From NCBI GenBank assembly GCA_963714415.1, contig CAVQOL010000003.1:310001-374000 (forward strand): a stretch of DNA of 64,000 nt. The letters run 5' to 3'. The position numbers and the translations under genes were made by a program. The DNA is from JAGXRK01 sp963714415. GTDB taxonomy: Bacteria; Bacteroidota; Ignavibacteria; Ignavibacteriales; Ignavibacteriaceae. Positions 26,966 to 37,184 of the stretch are shown piece by piece. Below the pieces are notes generated by a model, which ran no database searches, had not been told where the DNA came from, and saw nothing but the letters and a program-made list of their open reading frames with translations. Every line of letters starts with the position of its first letter. Within the stretch, counting starts at the first letter, position 1.

Positions 26966-29395
26966 GTGGAAAATTCTAAAAAAATAAAATTATTCTTACT
27001 AGGCGATTTGCTCTTCTTTGCTTTGTGCTGTTTTGGCATCTATTTCATATCAGTTAAAGCTTCTCTTCCATTTGATGTCATTTCATACCAAGATCAATTA
27101 AAAATTATTAATGGTGCTGCGTATAAAATTCCCGATAACAGTGAGTTGCTTTCAATTGAAAATTATTTAATCGATTCCCGTGAACAAATTGAATTTCTTT
27201 TAGACGGTAAAAATATTAGCGATGCTATCACTGTAACCTACTCATCACAGGAAGTAAGGGGAGCAGTGAAAATTCCACTTACTAATTTTTATAATCCTTT
27301 TTATATAATTTCTGCTGCATTAACGGGATTAGTATTTTTTATACTTGGTATTTTTGTGTTGATAAAATGCAGAGCTAACAAAGTTGCTGCACTTTTTCAC
27401 TGGATTGCGGTTTCTGTTGCAGGAATAATAATGCTATCATGGGGGAAGTATGCCGATACTTTTTTTGAAGCCGGTTACTTAACACGCATTTTATTTCATC
27501 TTGCTTACCTAATGGCTCCGGCAATGTTTATTCATTTTGCATTAATATTCCCCAGTGATAAATCTTTCAACCGAAAAAACTTAATTTTATCAGTATATAT
27601 TCTTTCTTTTTTACTAAGTGTTCTTGTAAATGTATTTTTCATAAATGCGGTTATTAATCCAACCCTTAATAATATATCGTCCTACCTTGCCAATTTCAAT
27701 TTTTTAAGGATATTTATCATTATTTGTGTTTTTACAAGTGTGAGTATATTTATCCATTCTTACTTTTCTGAGAAAGGTTCTACTGAGAGAAAGAAACTCA
27801 AATGGATTTTATTTGGATTTATAGTAGGACCGATTAGTTTCATAGTATTTTGGGTTATCCCTCAATTGATAACTTCACATGGTTTAGTCCCTGAGGAAAT
27901 CATTATACTGTTGAATAATGCTGTCCCTGTCACGTTTGCAATTGCAATCGTAAAGTATCATCTTATGGATATAGACTATATCTTAAACAGGAGTATGGTT
28001 TATTCAATTTTAATTTTTATTCTGGTTATCATTTATATAGGGTTAATTTTATCATTTGTTGCTGTATTTAACATTTCTGAAAATACATCAACTTCTGTTT
28101 TATCAGCCCTTACAGTTGCCTTTATGTTTTTGCCCGTAAAACAACGTGTACAGAAATTCGTCGATAAAAAATTTTTCCGGGTAAATTACAATTATAAGAT
28201 TGCAGTCAATCAATTTATTTCTGCTTTAAAAGAATTTAATAATGTTGAGTCGCTTTCCGCATTTTTAGTGAAAGAGATAGATAAATTAATCCCGGTGGAA
28301 AGTATTGGAGTATTTAAGTATCGTCACACGAAAAAAATATTGAAATTGCTTTCCGCTAAAAATCTGGTATTGAAATCTGAAATAAAAATTAGTATTGAAA
28401 AGTTTAAAGACTTAACTGAAGATGTGGTCGCACTGATCGAAAAAACAGAAAGAGAAGCTAATGTTATTTGGAATTACCAAAATATATTATTTAGATATAA
28501 TCTTGCTGTTGTTGTCCCAATATTTGAATCAGAAAGTAAATTTTTCGGATTGTTACTTCTTGGAAATAAACTTTCAGGTTACCGGTTTACAAGTGAGGAT
28601 ATAGAATTGCTTAAAAGCATCGCCTCAACTGCAGGTTCCACAATTAGCAGAATTAACCTGCAAGGACAACTTATTACTGAAAGACTTGCAGCTGAGAAAC
28701 TTGAAGAACTTAATGAAAAAAAATCGTTGTATGTATCATCTGTATCTCACGATTTAAGAGTTCCCTTAACTTCTATTAAACTTTTTACAGAACTTATATT
28801 AGAAGATAAAGAAGTACTAAACGATAAAATCAAAAAACACCTTAATGTAATTGAAGGGGAGACAGATAGGTTAACAAGACTAATATCAAATATTCTTGAT
28901 GTTGGAAAAATAGAAAAAGGAACAAAAGAATATCATTTAAGAAAAATTCATCTTAATGCAGTTATCGAGGATTTGTTATCTGTACTTGGAAAACAAATCA
29001 GCGATGAGGGTTTTTATTTGGTAACTGATCTGGGAAAATTTGCAAATCATATTTTTGCGGATGAAGATGCAATTAAACAGGTTCTTGAAAATATAATTAT
29101 TAATTCTATGAGATATTCTAAGGATAATAAATCAATACATATCCGGACATTCTGTGAAGATAGTTTAGTATGCGTAAAAGTTGAAGATAAAGGCATAGGG
29201 ATTTCTGAAGAAAGTCTGCAAAAAATATTCGATCCGTTTTTTAGGGATAAAGATGATAATAAAGGAATCGGTTTAGGACTCTATATTGTTAAGCATATAA
29301 TGGATTCACACAATGGCCTCATAGATATTAAAAGTAAACCGGGTGAGGGAACATCTATAACTCTGAAATTTCCTTTAACACAATTAGTGGAATGA
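26966..29395 (+). CDS. Membrane sensor histidine kinase (multi-TM, GAF-like, HisKA, HATPase)
   Basis: 809 residues, GTG start (ENSKKIKLFLLG follows). Layout: TM helix 8-30; short extracytoplasmic segment to about 110; then roughly eight more helices to about 390, including the FIHFALIFP signature of 7TM-type kinase sensors; a GAF-like domain about 410-565; linker helix; HisKA with phospho-acceptor H595 in SSVSHDLRVPLTS; HATPase with N-box NIIINSMRYS (N713), DKGIGIS and GIGLGLYIVKHIM. It autophosphorylates in response to an unknown membrane or lipid signal. The partner regulator begins 7 bases after its stop. Confidence 0.93.
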   Translation: MENSKKIKLFLLGDLLFFALCCFGIYFISVKASLPFDVISYQDQLKIINGAAYKIPDNSELLSIENYLIDSREQIEFLLDGKNISDAITVTYSSQEVRGAVKIPLTNFYNPFYIISAALTGLVFFILGIFVLIKCRANKVAALFHWIAVSVAGIIMLSWGKYADTFFEAGYLTRILFHLAYLMAPAMFIHFALIFPSDKSFNRKNLILSVYILSFLLSVLVNVFFINAVINPTLNNISSYLANFNFLRIFIIICVFTSVSIFIHSYFSEKGSTERKKLKWILFGFIVGPISFIVFWVIPQLITSHGLVPEEIIILLNNAVPVTFAIAIVKYHLMDIDYILNRSMVYSILIFILVIIYIGLILSFVAVFNISENTSTSVLSALTVAFMFLPVKQRVQKFVDKKFFRVNYNYKIAVNQFISALKEFNNVESLSAFLVKEIDKLIPVESIGVFKYRHTKKILKLLSAKNLVLKSEIKISIEKFKDLTEDVVALIEKTEREANVIWNYQNILFRYNLAVVVPIFESESKFFGLLLLGNKLSGYRFTSEDIELLKSIASTAGSTISRINLQGQLITERLAAEKLEELNEKKSLYVSSVSHDLRVPLTSIKLFTELILEDKEVLNDKIKKHLNVIEGETDRLTRLISNILDVGKIEKGTKEYHLRKIHLNAVIEDLLSVLGKQISDEGFYLVTDLGKFANHIFADEDAIKQVLENIIINSMRYSKDNKSIHIRTFCEDSLVCVKVEDKGIGISEESLQKIFDPFFRDKDDNKGIGLGLYIVKHIMDSHNGLIDIKSKPGEGTSITLKFPLTQLVE

Positions 29396-29402
29396 GGTTA
29401 TC

Positions 29403-30086
29403 ATGAAAAAAGTATTAATTATTGAGGATGATAAATCCACTAGAGCCGGAATAATTGAAGCATTGCAGATCGAACAGTACATCTGTGATGAAGCTGAAGA
29501 TGGACAAGAAGGCTTTGAGATGGCTCTTAAAGGAAATTACAGTTTGATTCTTTTGGATCTTATGCTTCCTTTAAAAAGCGGGATGGATATATGTACGGAT
29601 TTAAGAAATAAAGATATAATGACTCCAATTATTATGCTTACAGCGAAAAAAGATGAAATTGATAAAATAGTTGGACTTGAGTTAGGTGCTGATGATTATA
29701 TAACAAAACCATTCAGCATAAGAGAACTGCTTGCAAGAATAAAAGCAGTTTTAAGACGTTCTGATTTTGATAATGTAAACAAGAATGAAGTTGAATTCGG
29801 TGATATAAAAATTAATTTCAAAAAGCAGGAGTTATATAAATCAGAAGAGGAAATAAAACTCTCCACAACTGAATTTAAAGTTCTGCATTATTTAATTGAA
29901 CACGAGGGCGAGGTTATTTCAAGAAATCAACTTCTTGACGAAGTATGGGGATATGATGCTTTTCCAACAACCAGAACTGTAGATAATTATATTCTATCTT
30001 TACGCAAAAAAATTGAAAATAATCCTACAGATCCTGTATATCTTTTAACAGTCCATAAAGCCGGATACAAATTTGTAATGGACTGA
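29403..30086 (+). CDS. OmpR/PhoB-family response regulator
   Basis: 227 residues. Receiver domain with acidic pocket D9/D10, phospho-acceptor D52 (LLDLMLP), T80 and K102 (ITKPF). The C-terminal winged helix shows FKVLHYLIEHEGEVISRNQL, TTRTVDNYILSLRKKIE and a final VHKAGYKFVMD. Cognate to the upstream kinase; targets not identifiable here. No recognisable binding repeat is seen in front of the pair. Confidence 0.95.
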   Translation: MKKVLIIEDDKSTRAGIIEALQIEQYICDEAEDGQEGFEMALKGNYSLILLDLMLPLKSGMDICTDLRNKDIMTPIIMLTAKKDEIDKIVGLELGADDYITKPFSIRELLARIKAVLRRSDFDNVNKNEVEFGDIKINFKKQELYKSEEEIKLSTTEFKVLHYLIEHEGEVISRNQLLDEVWGYDAFPTTRTVDNYILSLRKKIENNPTDPVYLLTVHKAGYKFVMD

Positions 30087-30138
30087 CACTTAGAATTTTT
30101 GAAATATTTATTTACTTTAAAAATTAAATCAAATACTT

Positions 30139-31698
30139 CTACCTTCGTTTTCCACCCATTCCAAGAACTCCAAAAATGCCGCGGGCAATTTCTCTGATCA
30201 AGGTTCTTCCTACCTGTTTGGATAACTGGCTGTTAAGAATTTTTTCTGTTGTGCTTTTGGGAGGTCTTCCTCGCTGTTTTCTGGGAGCTGGGACTTTGTA
30301 CTTGTATCTGGTCTGCTCAGGAATTTTTATATCTAATTCACTTGAAGCCGCAATTTTTTTGTTAAGGATTTCGTAGGCGCTTTCTCGGTCAATTTCCTGG
30401 TTGTACTTATTAATTAACTTTGAGCGGTTTATCAGGTTATCAATTTCCTGAGTTGATAAAATATCCATTCTGGACCTTGGCGCACAAAGTAAAGTTGCTG
30501 CAAGCGGAGTCGGATTACCTTTTTCATTTAGTGCAGTAATTGCAGCTTCGCCAATACCCAGTGATGTAAGAATTTCATCTGTTTTATAATAATCTGAAAG
30601 TGGATAGTTCTCTGATGTAAGCTTTATCATTTTTCTGTCTGCTGCAGTGAATGCTCTAAGTGCATGTTGAATTTTTAATCCTAATTGACTTAATACACTT
30701 GCAGGAACATCGGTAGGATTTTGAGTACAGAAAAACACACCCACACCTTTTGATCTGATTAGTTTTATTATAGTTTCTATCTGGTCAAATAATGCTTTTG
30801 ATGCTTCTTTAAAAATAAGGTGAGCTTCATCAATTACTATTACTAATTTTGGCTGCTCAAGGTCGCCTTCTTCAGGTAATGTCTGATATATTTCAGCAAG
30901 CAAACAAAGCATGAATGTAGAGAAAAGTTTCGGTTTATCCTGTATATCAGTTAGTCTGATTATAGAAATCATACCATTTCCATTTTCATCAATTCTTAGA
31001 AGGTCTTCAACTTCAAATGATCTTTCACCGAAAAACTTATCAGCACCTTGCTGCTCAAGCTCAATTATTTTTCTGAGTATAGTTCCAGTTGAAGTAGTTG
31101 AAATTTTACCGTACTCTTTTTCTATTTCGGATTTACCTTCATTCGAAATAAATTGAAGCGTTTTCTTTAAATCCTTTAGATCTAATAAAGGTAATTGGTG
31201 ATCATCACAATATTTAAATATTATTGATATTATACTCGATTGAACTTCGCTTAACTCTAATATTTTTGATAGCAATACAGGGCCAAATTCAGATACAGTA
31301 GCCCGAAGTCTCACTCCATTTTCATCTGAAAGAGATAACAATTCAACGGAATAATTTTTAGGTGTATAAGGTAAGCCAATTTTAGTGTGTCGGTCATTAA
31401 TTTTAGGATTATTCACTCCGGGTGCAGCTATGCCGCTCAGATCTCCTTTGATGTCCATTAGCAAAACAGGAACACTTTTATCTGAAAGTCCTTCAGCAAA
31501 AAGCTGAACTGTTTTTGTCTTACCGGTTCCTGTTGCACCTGCAATAAGTCCGTGTCTGTTTAATGTTTTTAATGGAATTTTAATGTGGGAATCGGTGATG
31601 GGATTATTGTCAAAAATTGCCGTTCCAATTGTTAAGGAATCTCCCTTAAATGAGTATCCTTCTGCAATCTGCTGAATAAAATTATCTTTTGAAGACAT
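30139..31698 (-). CDS. HerA-like/DUF853 ATPase (YjgR family)
   Basis: 519 residues from ATG 31698; GAGGAATTT just before it supports this over a start 33 bases upstream. Walker A AGATGTGKTKT (53-63), Walker B LVIVIDEAH (285-293), and family segments FCTQNPTDVPASVLSQLGLK and IQHALRAFTAADRK. The C-terminus has an AT-hook-like basic patch PAPRKQRGRPPKST. Members of this HerA/FtsK-type group are widespread, and their exact role (DNA processing or translocation) is not established. Convergent with the regulator gene. Confidence 0.9.
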   Translation of the reverse strand: MSSKDNFIQQIAEGYSFKGDSLTIGTAIFDNNPITDSHIKIPLKTLNRHGLIAGATGTGKTKTVQLFAEGLSDKSVPVLLMDIKGDLSGIAAPGVNNPKINDRHTKIGLPYTPKNYSVELLSLSDENGVRLRATVSEFGPVLLSKILELSEVQSSIISIIFKYCDDHQLPLLDLKDLKKTLQFISNEGKSEIEKEYGKISTTSTGTILRKIIELEQQGADKFFGERSFEVEDLLRIDENGNGMISIIRLTDIQDKPKLFSTFMLCLLAEIYQTLPEEGDLEQPKLVIVIDEAHLIFKEASKALFDQIETIIKLIRSKGVGVFFCTQNPTDVPASVLSQLGLKIQHALRAFTAADRKMIKLTSENYPLSDYYKTDEILTSLGIGEAAITALNEKGNPTPLAATLLCAPRSRMDILSTQEIDNLINRSKLINKYNQEIDRESAYEILNKKIAASSELDIKIPEQTRYKYKVPAPRKQRGRPPKSTTEKILNSQLSKQVGRTLIREIARGIFGVLGMGGKRR

Positions 31699-31770
31699 AA
31701 ATTCCTCTTTACAAAATAAATTAAGATACAATTACTGGTTATAACTTAATGTTTATGCTTTAAAATAAAA

Positions 31771-31793
31771 AGAGGAAGTATGAAACTTCCTCC
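31771..31793 (-). terminator. Intrinsic terminator of the DUF3078 gene
   Basis: GAGGAAGT (31772-31779) / ACTTCCTC (31785-31792) with a 5-base loop; read on the minus strand it is followed by TTTTTATTTTA. It lies 27 bases after the end of the gene at 31820. Confidence 0.85.
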
Positions 31794-31819
31794 ATAATAA
31801 TTTATATCAATCTATTTCG

Positions 31820-32668
31820 TTAAAATAAAGTATAAACTATACCAATCTGAAGAGCTTCTTTTAACTGCGTTTTTCTTGTCTGACTAATTTCATGAATAAG
31901 TGTAACAGCAAAATTTACATTTATATATTTATTCACTTTTGCGGTGATTATGTTATCCCATCTCACATCCCAGACATCAAGAGAATTAAATCTGCTGAAA
32001 AGACGAAGGAAAGTACTGTATTGCATATTTTCCATAAACGGATATTTTGCAGCAGTCACTGATTCAAGTCCTGTTTCAAACTTGAATTTTTCAATTTCAT
32101 CCAGAGTTTCTGGATCATCGCTATATCTTGCGGCAAATTGATCGGCAAAAGTCTGCTGAATAGCTATACCCAAACGTGATGAAAAATTATCAGAAGGTTC
32201 ATACAAGAATCCTAATGCTTCAGTTATATAGCCGGGATCAAAAAAGTCAACAATTTGTGTGGCAGGATCAGTTGAATAATCATATCCTTTTGTTATTGGT
32301 GTTCTTACAGTAACAGCGAAATAAGGATCAACAGCCCAACCAATTTTTCTTGACACGATGCTTTCAAAATAAATTTCATTATCTGTAGTTCTGTAACCGG
32401 CATCTTCAATATTTGTTCTTCCGAAAGAAGCTTTTAACATATTTTTCCATTTCCAAGGATGACTTAAATATGCAGCTCCTATATTTGTGTATGCAACAAA
32501 AGCTAGGGAGTTCGAACCGCCTTGAGTCCAGTTTTTAAACGCAACCTGACTAAGATTCAAGCCAACAACACCGAATGGATTCCAACCATCGACAAGTGTA
32601 GAATCTTCGGGTTGTGCTAATACTGGTAATGTAAACAGTACTATAAATAGAATAATTATTTTTTTCAT
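31820..32668 (-). CDS. DUF3078 outer-membrane protein
   Basis: 282 residues. Signal peptide ending VLAQ, then GVVGLNLSQVAFKNWTQGGS, the recognised start of the DUF3078 family (vglN.sQ..l.nW..GG), followed by strands such as YLSHPWKWKNMLKASFG and FESIVSRKIGWAVDPYF and a C-terminal YTLF. Family members are predicted outer-membrane barrels of unknown function, common across Bacteroidota. Own terminator downstream. Confidence 0.82.
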   Translation of the reverse strand: MKKIIILFIVLFTLPVLAQPEDSTLVDGWNPFGVVGLNLSQVAFKNWTQGGSNSLAFVAYTNIGAAYLSHPWKWKNMLKASFGRTNIEDAGYRTTDNEIYFESIVSRKIGWAVDPYFAVTVRTPITKGYDYSTDPATQIVDFFDPGYITEALGFLYEPSDNFSSRLGIAIQQTFADQFAARYSDDPETLDEIEKFKFETGLESVTAAKYPFMENMQYSTFLRLFSRFNSLDVWDVRWDNIITAKVNKYINVNFAVTLIHEISQTRKTQLKEALQIGIVYTLF

Positions 32669-32755
32669 AAATAATCCTTTTTATTATTGTTTTAGAATTA
32701 AATTAAAATAAAACGATTGGTCACATATAAATAGAGAAATTTTTAACTAATAAAT

Positions 32756-33025
32756 TCAAATTGCAACATTAAGTATTTGTTCAACTTTGAATGGAAATTT
32801 GAAGTAATAAAAATTCTCATCTTCTGAACTAATTTTATCTTTTGTCAGATAGTAATTATCAAATGAATCAGGATTTTTAATATCGTTTAAATACCTGAAG
32901 TATAAATTATCTTCAAAGAAATATTTCAGTAGACGAATTTTTTTATAAGATCCAAAATATGCCATATCAATGGCAACTTTTCTTGAAATCCCGTTTTTTT
33001 CTACATAAAGATATATTGTTCTCAT
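32756..33025 (-). CDS. Small hypothetical protein
   Basis: 89 residues, rich in aromatic and charged residues (FGSYKKIRLLKYFFEDNLYF, SEDENFYYFKFPFKVEQIL). No signal peptide or membrane helix and no family recognised. No good ribosome site before the ATG, but the frame is undisturbed in an otherwise empty interval and its codon use resembles its neighbours. Divergent from the Wzi-like gene. Confidence 0.5.
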   Translation of the reverse strand: MRTIYLYVEKNGISRKVAIDMAYFGSYKKIRLLKYFFEDNLYFRYLNDIKNPDSFDNYYLTKDKISSEDENFYYFKFPFKVEQILNVAI

Positions 33026-33150
33026 AATTTTTATCTAATTGTTATACGAATTTAACGTTATAGTATTTAACATAAAACTTTTAATATTCCTCCTATATGA
33101 TGCACAAATTTGAATTTGGTATATTTCAGATGTAAAAAAATCATAAAAAG

Positions 33151-34833
33151 ATGAAAAAACTTCTTATATCATTCATATTATTACTTCTTTTTTCGCCGCA
33201 AACCAACCTAAATGCACAGGTTGAAAATGTGCAAATCTCGCACCCGGTGTATACATTTCTTAAAGAAATGAAGGTAAAAGGAATCATTGATTATTTCAGT
33301 GAAGATGAATCTGTTATCTCCAGATTTGAAGTAAAAGATTTACTTATTAAAATATCCGAAAACATTACTTATCTGAGTTCAACTGAAAAGAAAATTCTCA
33401 ATAAATATTATATAGAATTTTCTGATATCTACTGGGATGATAACACAGCATTTTTACTTGATCCGGATAAAAGTATTTCATCAAACCTATCGGATGCTTT
33501 ATCAGATAAAGTAAAATATTTATATGGCTATAAAAGCGATGGTGCAAATGTTTATCTTGAATGGTTAGGTCATTTTTATCACGGGCATAGACTAAAACCC
33601 GGAGTAAATAATGCAAATCTTTTTGATATCGGATTTAGAGTTCGGGGAACTGTTTTTGATAAACTCGGATATAATTTAACCGCAATAAAAGGTGGAGTAA
33701 GCGGCAACGATATACTTGCCGAAACTATTGAACCTCGTCTTCTTACTAACTTTAAATGGATAGAAGCCGGAGAAAATATTGGTAATTATGATTTTACATA
33801 CGGCTACTTGAAATATCATACATCACCTGTTGAAGGAATGGACTTTGCCGTTCAACTTGGCAGGGAAGACATAACTCTTGGCTACGGATATGGAAGTAAA
33901 CTTGTTCTCTCTGGTGATAATCCCGTAATGGATTTTATTAAGTTTAATTTTAATTACGGTATTGTTCATTTTACTTCATTGCATGCTTCCACGGTTGGAA
34001 CATTCAGTTTTACACGCGATGAAAGATATACGAAATATTTTGCATTTAATAAATTGAAATTTGTATTTCCAAAGCTATTCGATATTGGAATTGGGGAATC
34101 AATAATTTATTCAGGCAGAGCTCTGGAACTAGGTTATTTAAGTCCCGTTAACTTTTATAAGTTTGTTGAGATGGCAATTCAGGATAGAGATAACGGAAAT
34201 CTTTATTTCGATATTCAAACTAAATTTATAAAAAATGTTGAATTCCAGGGAACATTTTTTCTTGATGAAAATATTTTATCAAACCTTCAGGACCTTGAAA
34301 TATATACGAACAAAACAGCATATCAGTTAGGTGCATTCTGGTATGAACCATTTGGAATTGCTGATCTATCATTAATATTAGAGTATACCAGGATAAGACC
34401 TTTTACTTATACACATTTTGATGTAGAAAATAATTATTCAGCTTATGGAACAAACCTCGGTCATAGAATCGGTCCTAATGCCGATGAAATTTTTACAAAG
34501 GTAGCATATAACTTGAACGAAAAAGTTCGTTTATCATTGGAACATAGTCTCATTCGTCGCGGCGAAAATGAATATGATGATTACGGAAATCTCATTAGAA
34601 ATGTTGGAAGTGATATATTTCTTTCGCACGGAGAAGTGCCCGAAAGTAATTATGCATTCTTTCTTGATGGGATAAGGGTAAATGACAATTTATTCAAGTT
34701 TGAAGTAAGGATTGAACCTATTAGAGACATTATTTTTGATATTTCATACAATTACCGCATTTCAAAAAATCTTACAAAAGAACTTATAGAAGATATAAGT
34801 TTTGCTATGCTCAAATTCACAATAGAGTACTGA
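33151..34833 (+). CDS. Wzi-like capsule-assembly family outer-membrane barrel
   Basis: 560 residues. Signal peptide ending NAQ, then HPVYTFLKEMKVKGIIDYF, the SLH-like opening seen in many Ignavibacteria and Bacteroidota 'capsule assembly Wzi' proteins, followed by a large barrel: LGREDITLGYGYGSKLVLSG, FTRDERYTKYFAFNKLKF, GESIIYSGRALELGYLSPVN. In E. coli, Wzi binds capsule polysaccharide at the surface; here the role is by family resemblance only. Followed by the nine-haem cytochrome, but 232 bases apart. Confidence 0.8.
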   Translation: MKKLLISFILLLLFSPQTNLNAQVENVQISHPVYTFLKEMKVKGIIDYFSEDESVISRFEVKDLLIKISENITYLSSTEKKILNKYYIEFSDIYWDDNTAFLLDPDKSISSNLSDALSDKVKYLYGYKSDGANVYLEWLGHFYHGHRLKPGVNNANLFDIGFRVRGTVFDKLGYNLTAIKGGVSGNDILAETIEPRLLTNFKWIEAGENIGNYDFTYGYLKYHTSPVEGMDFAVQLGREDITLGYGYGSKLVLSGDNPVMDFIKFNFNYGIVHFTSLHASTVGTFSFTRDERYTKYFAFNKLKFVFPKLFDIGIGESIIYSGRALELGYLSPVNFYKFVEMAIQDRDNGNLYFDIQTKFIKNVEFQGTFFLDENILSNLQDLEIYTNKTAYQLGAFWYEPFGIADLSLILEYTRIRPFTYTHFDVENNYSAYGTNLGHRIGPNADEIFTKVAYNLNEKVRLSLEHSLIRRGENEYDDYGNLIRNVGSDIFLSHGEVPESNYAFFLDGIRVNDNLFKFEVRIEPIRDIIFDISYNYRISKNLTKELIEDISFAMLKFTIEY

Positions 34834-35065
34834 TTATTCATCATTCCTACCACTAATAGCAGTTTTAGTTTCTCTCATTTTTGAAAATAAATTGCAAAAA
34901 TTCTTTATAATTAGAATCTATATTTATAAATACCAATAATTTATGCGCCTAAAGGAATCTTTTGATAAATATCAAGTATTGAGTTTTAGGAATGCTTTTT
35001 GTGAATAAATGATCAAAATGAACTATTTATAATTCATCACTAATCATCATTAAAGGATAGAATCC

Positions 35066-36757
35066 ATGAAAAAATATGTACTCAGTATTCTCTTCCTGGC
35101 TTTTGCTTGCCAAATATCCTTTGCTCAAACTGTTAGTATTACCACTTATGGAGTTTCTCCACGTGATGTGGCAAAAGACTCTGTTGAGCAATATTTTGAC
35201 CGCGTTTACAGCGGATTAGCAAGTGTCGGAAAAGAGACTAAAGTGTTTTTAAAGGGTATTTCGAGTGTTGCTCTGGATAATCCAACCTGGACAATGACAC
35301 AAAGGCCATCCGGTTCGAGTGCGACATTTGGTGCAACCAAAAACGTTGATACTTCAACTCAATTAATTACTTTTATACCCGATCAAACAGGAACTTATAA
35401 AATTTCCTTCCAGTCAGGTACAGTAACAGCCACAATAACTATTAACTCTGCATTATATCTTGGTGTCGAAGGCGGACTTGCATCTTGTATGACTTGCCAT
35501 AATAATACTCTTTTCAACTTTGTCGGCGACAAATGGGCTGAGACAAATCATGCCGATATGTTAAAAAGAGGATTAAATGGAGTAGCCAGCGACCATTATG
35601 GAGAAAACTGTATAAGCTGTCATACAACCGGTTTTGATACAAATGCTAACAATGATGGATTTGATGATTTTCCGTTTGTATTTCCTGGTACTTTAGGTCA
35701 GGGAGTATTTGATCAGATGGTTCTTGATTATCCTAATGCAATGAAAAGAGCAAATATACAATGCGAAAGTTGCCACGGTCCGGGAAGTGAACATTATAGC
35801 CAGATGGCTGATAACAAGATGGTCACCTCTTTGTTATCTGATAATTGTGCTGTTTGTCACGACGCCGGTAGTCATCATGTATTCCCGGAACAATTGGATC
35901 ATTCTGGTCATGATGCAACAGATTTTGATGGACGCGGTTTTCACGGAGGTCATGGTCTTGGAGCTTTTGTTTCTTCCACTGACAGAGATGGATGTACTCC
36001 ATGTCATAATGGTGCGGGATATGTTCAATGGGTAAAAGAAGGAAAACCAATCAATTCTGACGGATTGCCAATAAAAACAGCAGTTCGTCCTGAGCCAACG
36101 ACAATTACTTGCGCTACTTGTCACGATCCTCACGATGATTCTAATGTACATCAACTGAGAATGGCTGATAGTCAACTCGGAGACGGTACTCCTGTTACAT
36201 TTGATAAATATGGTACCGGTACTCAATGTATGGAATGTCACAGAAGTCGTCGTAATGCTGTAACGTATGCATCCGATATCAACAATCAAAGTTCACACTA
36301 TGGTGCACACCATGGACCACAGGCTGATATGTTGATAGGTAAAAATGCACCTGATTTCGGTATTCAATTACCGACCTCACCTCATGCTATTGACGGTGGA
36401 AACTCCTGCGTTGATTGTCATATGGCCGATACTGAAAGTCTTATAGTTGGAGGACACTCTTTCAATATGAATGATGCTGAAGGAAATGATAATGTTGAAG
36501 CATGCGCTCCTTGTCATGGTAATGTCGGCAGTTCATTTAAAGATAAAAAATATTATATAAATGGTAATGCTGACCTAGACGGTAACGGAACAGCTCAAGG
36601 TCTTCAGTTAGAAGTTCATGGTTTAATGGAACAACTCTCTACCTTTTTACCTCATGATACTTCGGGCAAGGAGCGTAGCAATAATGACAGCAAACTACGA
36701 AAATATGGCACTGACTCCAGAAATTATGAGAGCAGGTTATGCCTATATATGGGTTGA
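35066..36757 (+). CDS. Nine-haem c-type cytochrome, T9SS cargo (main fragment)
   Basis: Signal peptide ending SFAQ, an Ig/PKD-like domain about 25-135 (TWTMTQRPSGSSATFG, PDQTGTYKISF), then nine CxxCH haem sites: cysteines at about 141, 182, 233, 261, 310, 349, 388, 448 and 480 (CMTCH, CISCH, CESCH, CAVCH, CTPCH, CATCH, CMECH, CVDCH, CAPCH). The first ones resemble cytochrome c554/NrfA-related multihaem folds (CESCHGPGSEH). Frame lost between 36650 and 36690; the next frame gives the C-terminus. Likely an extracellular electron carrier or reductase; substrate unknown. Confidence 0.9.
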   Translation: MKKYVLSILFLAFACQISFAQTVSITTYGVSPRDVAKDSVEQYFDRVYSGLASVGKETKVFLKGISSVALDNPTWTMTQRPSGSSATFGATKNVDTSTQLITFIPDQTGTYKISFQSGTVTATITINSALYLGVEGGLASCMTCHNNTLFNFVGDKWAETNHADMLKRGLNGVASDHYGENCISCHTTGFDTNANNDGFDDFPFVFPGTLGQGVFDQMVLDYPNAMKRANIQCESCHGPGSEHYSQMADNKMVTSLLSDNCAVCHDAGSHHVFPEQLDHSGHDATDFDGRGFHGGHGLGAFVSSTDRDGCTPCHNGAGYVQWVKEGKPINSDGLPIKTAVRPEPTTITCATCHDPHDDSNVHQLRMADSQLGDGTPVTFDKYGTGTQCMECHRSRRNAVTYASDINNQSSHYGAHHGPQADMLIGKNAPDFGIQLPTSPHAIDGGNSCVDCHMADTESLIVGGHSFNMNDAEGNDNVEACAPCHGNVGSSFKDKKYYINGNADLDGNGTAQGLQLEVHGLMEQLSTFLPHDTSGKERSNNDSKLRKYGTDSRNYESRLCLYMG

Positions 36758-37160
36758 AGAAGATAGAAGTTTTGGTATTCACAATCCGGCATTCACAGTT
36801 GCTTTATTAAAAGCTGCTATTGAAGAGCTTGGCGGTGTGGTTTCTGTTGATTATCCTGAGAGTGGAATGCCTCAGGAATTTCAGTTATCGCAGAATTATC
36901 CAAATCCGTTCAATCCTTCAACTATGATCAAATATTCTGTACCATTTGAAAGTAATGTTAAAATAACTGTTTATAATATAAATGGTGAAATAATTAAAGA
37001 ACTGGTTAATGGTGTTCAAACATCAGGAAGCCATGAAGTAAGCTTTAACACAACAGAGCTAAATCTTGCATCTGGTATTTACTTCTATTCAATAAATGCT
37101 TCTGCTGTTGATGGTTCTAAATCATTCCAGAAAACAAAGAAGATGGTATTAATTAAATAG
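36654..37160 (+). CDS. Nine-haem cytochrome, C-terminal fragment with T9SS type A sorting domain
   Basis: Picks up as NYENMALTPEIMRAGYAYIW then VEEDRSFGIHNPAFTVALLK, the usual end of secreted multihaem cytochromes (eDRS.GiHNP), then the sorting domain NYPNPFNPSTMIKYSVP ... ASGIYFYSINA ... KTKKMVLIK. Together with the first piece, this shows a cytochrome sent to the cell surface by T9SS. Confidence 0.88.
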   Translation: MILRARSVAIMTANYENMALTPEIMRAGYAYIWVEEDRSFGIHNPAFTVALLKAAIEELGGVVSVDYPESGMPQEFQLSQNYPNPFNPSTMIKYSVPFESNVKITVYNINGEIIKELVNGVQTSGSHEVSFNTTELNLASGIYFYSINASAVDGSKSFQKTKKMVLIK

Positions 37161-37184
37161 TCTCAGAGCAGTTGTGATTCCTAT

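Noticed and set aside
35834..36289. Long minus-strand open frame (151 codons) opposite the multihaem cytochrome
   Set aside because: It mirrors the codon structure of a clear nine-haem gene on the other strand, lacks a ribosome site and has no family features.
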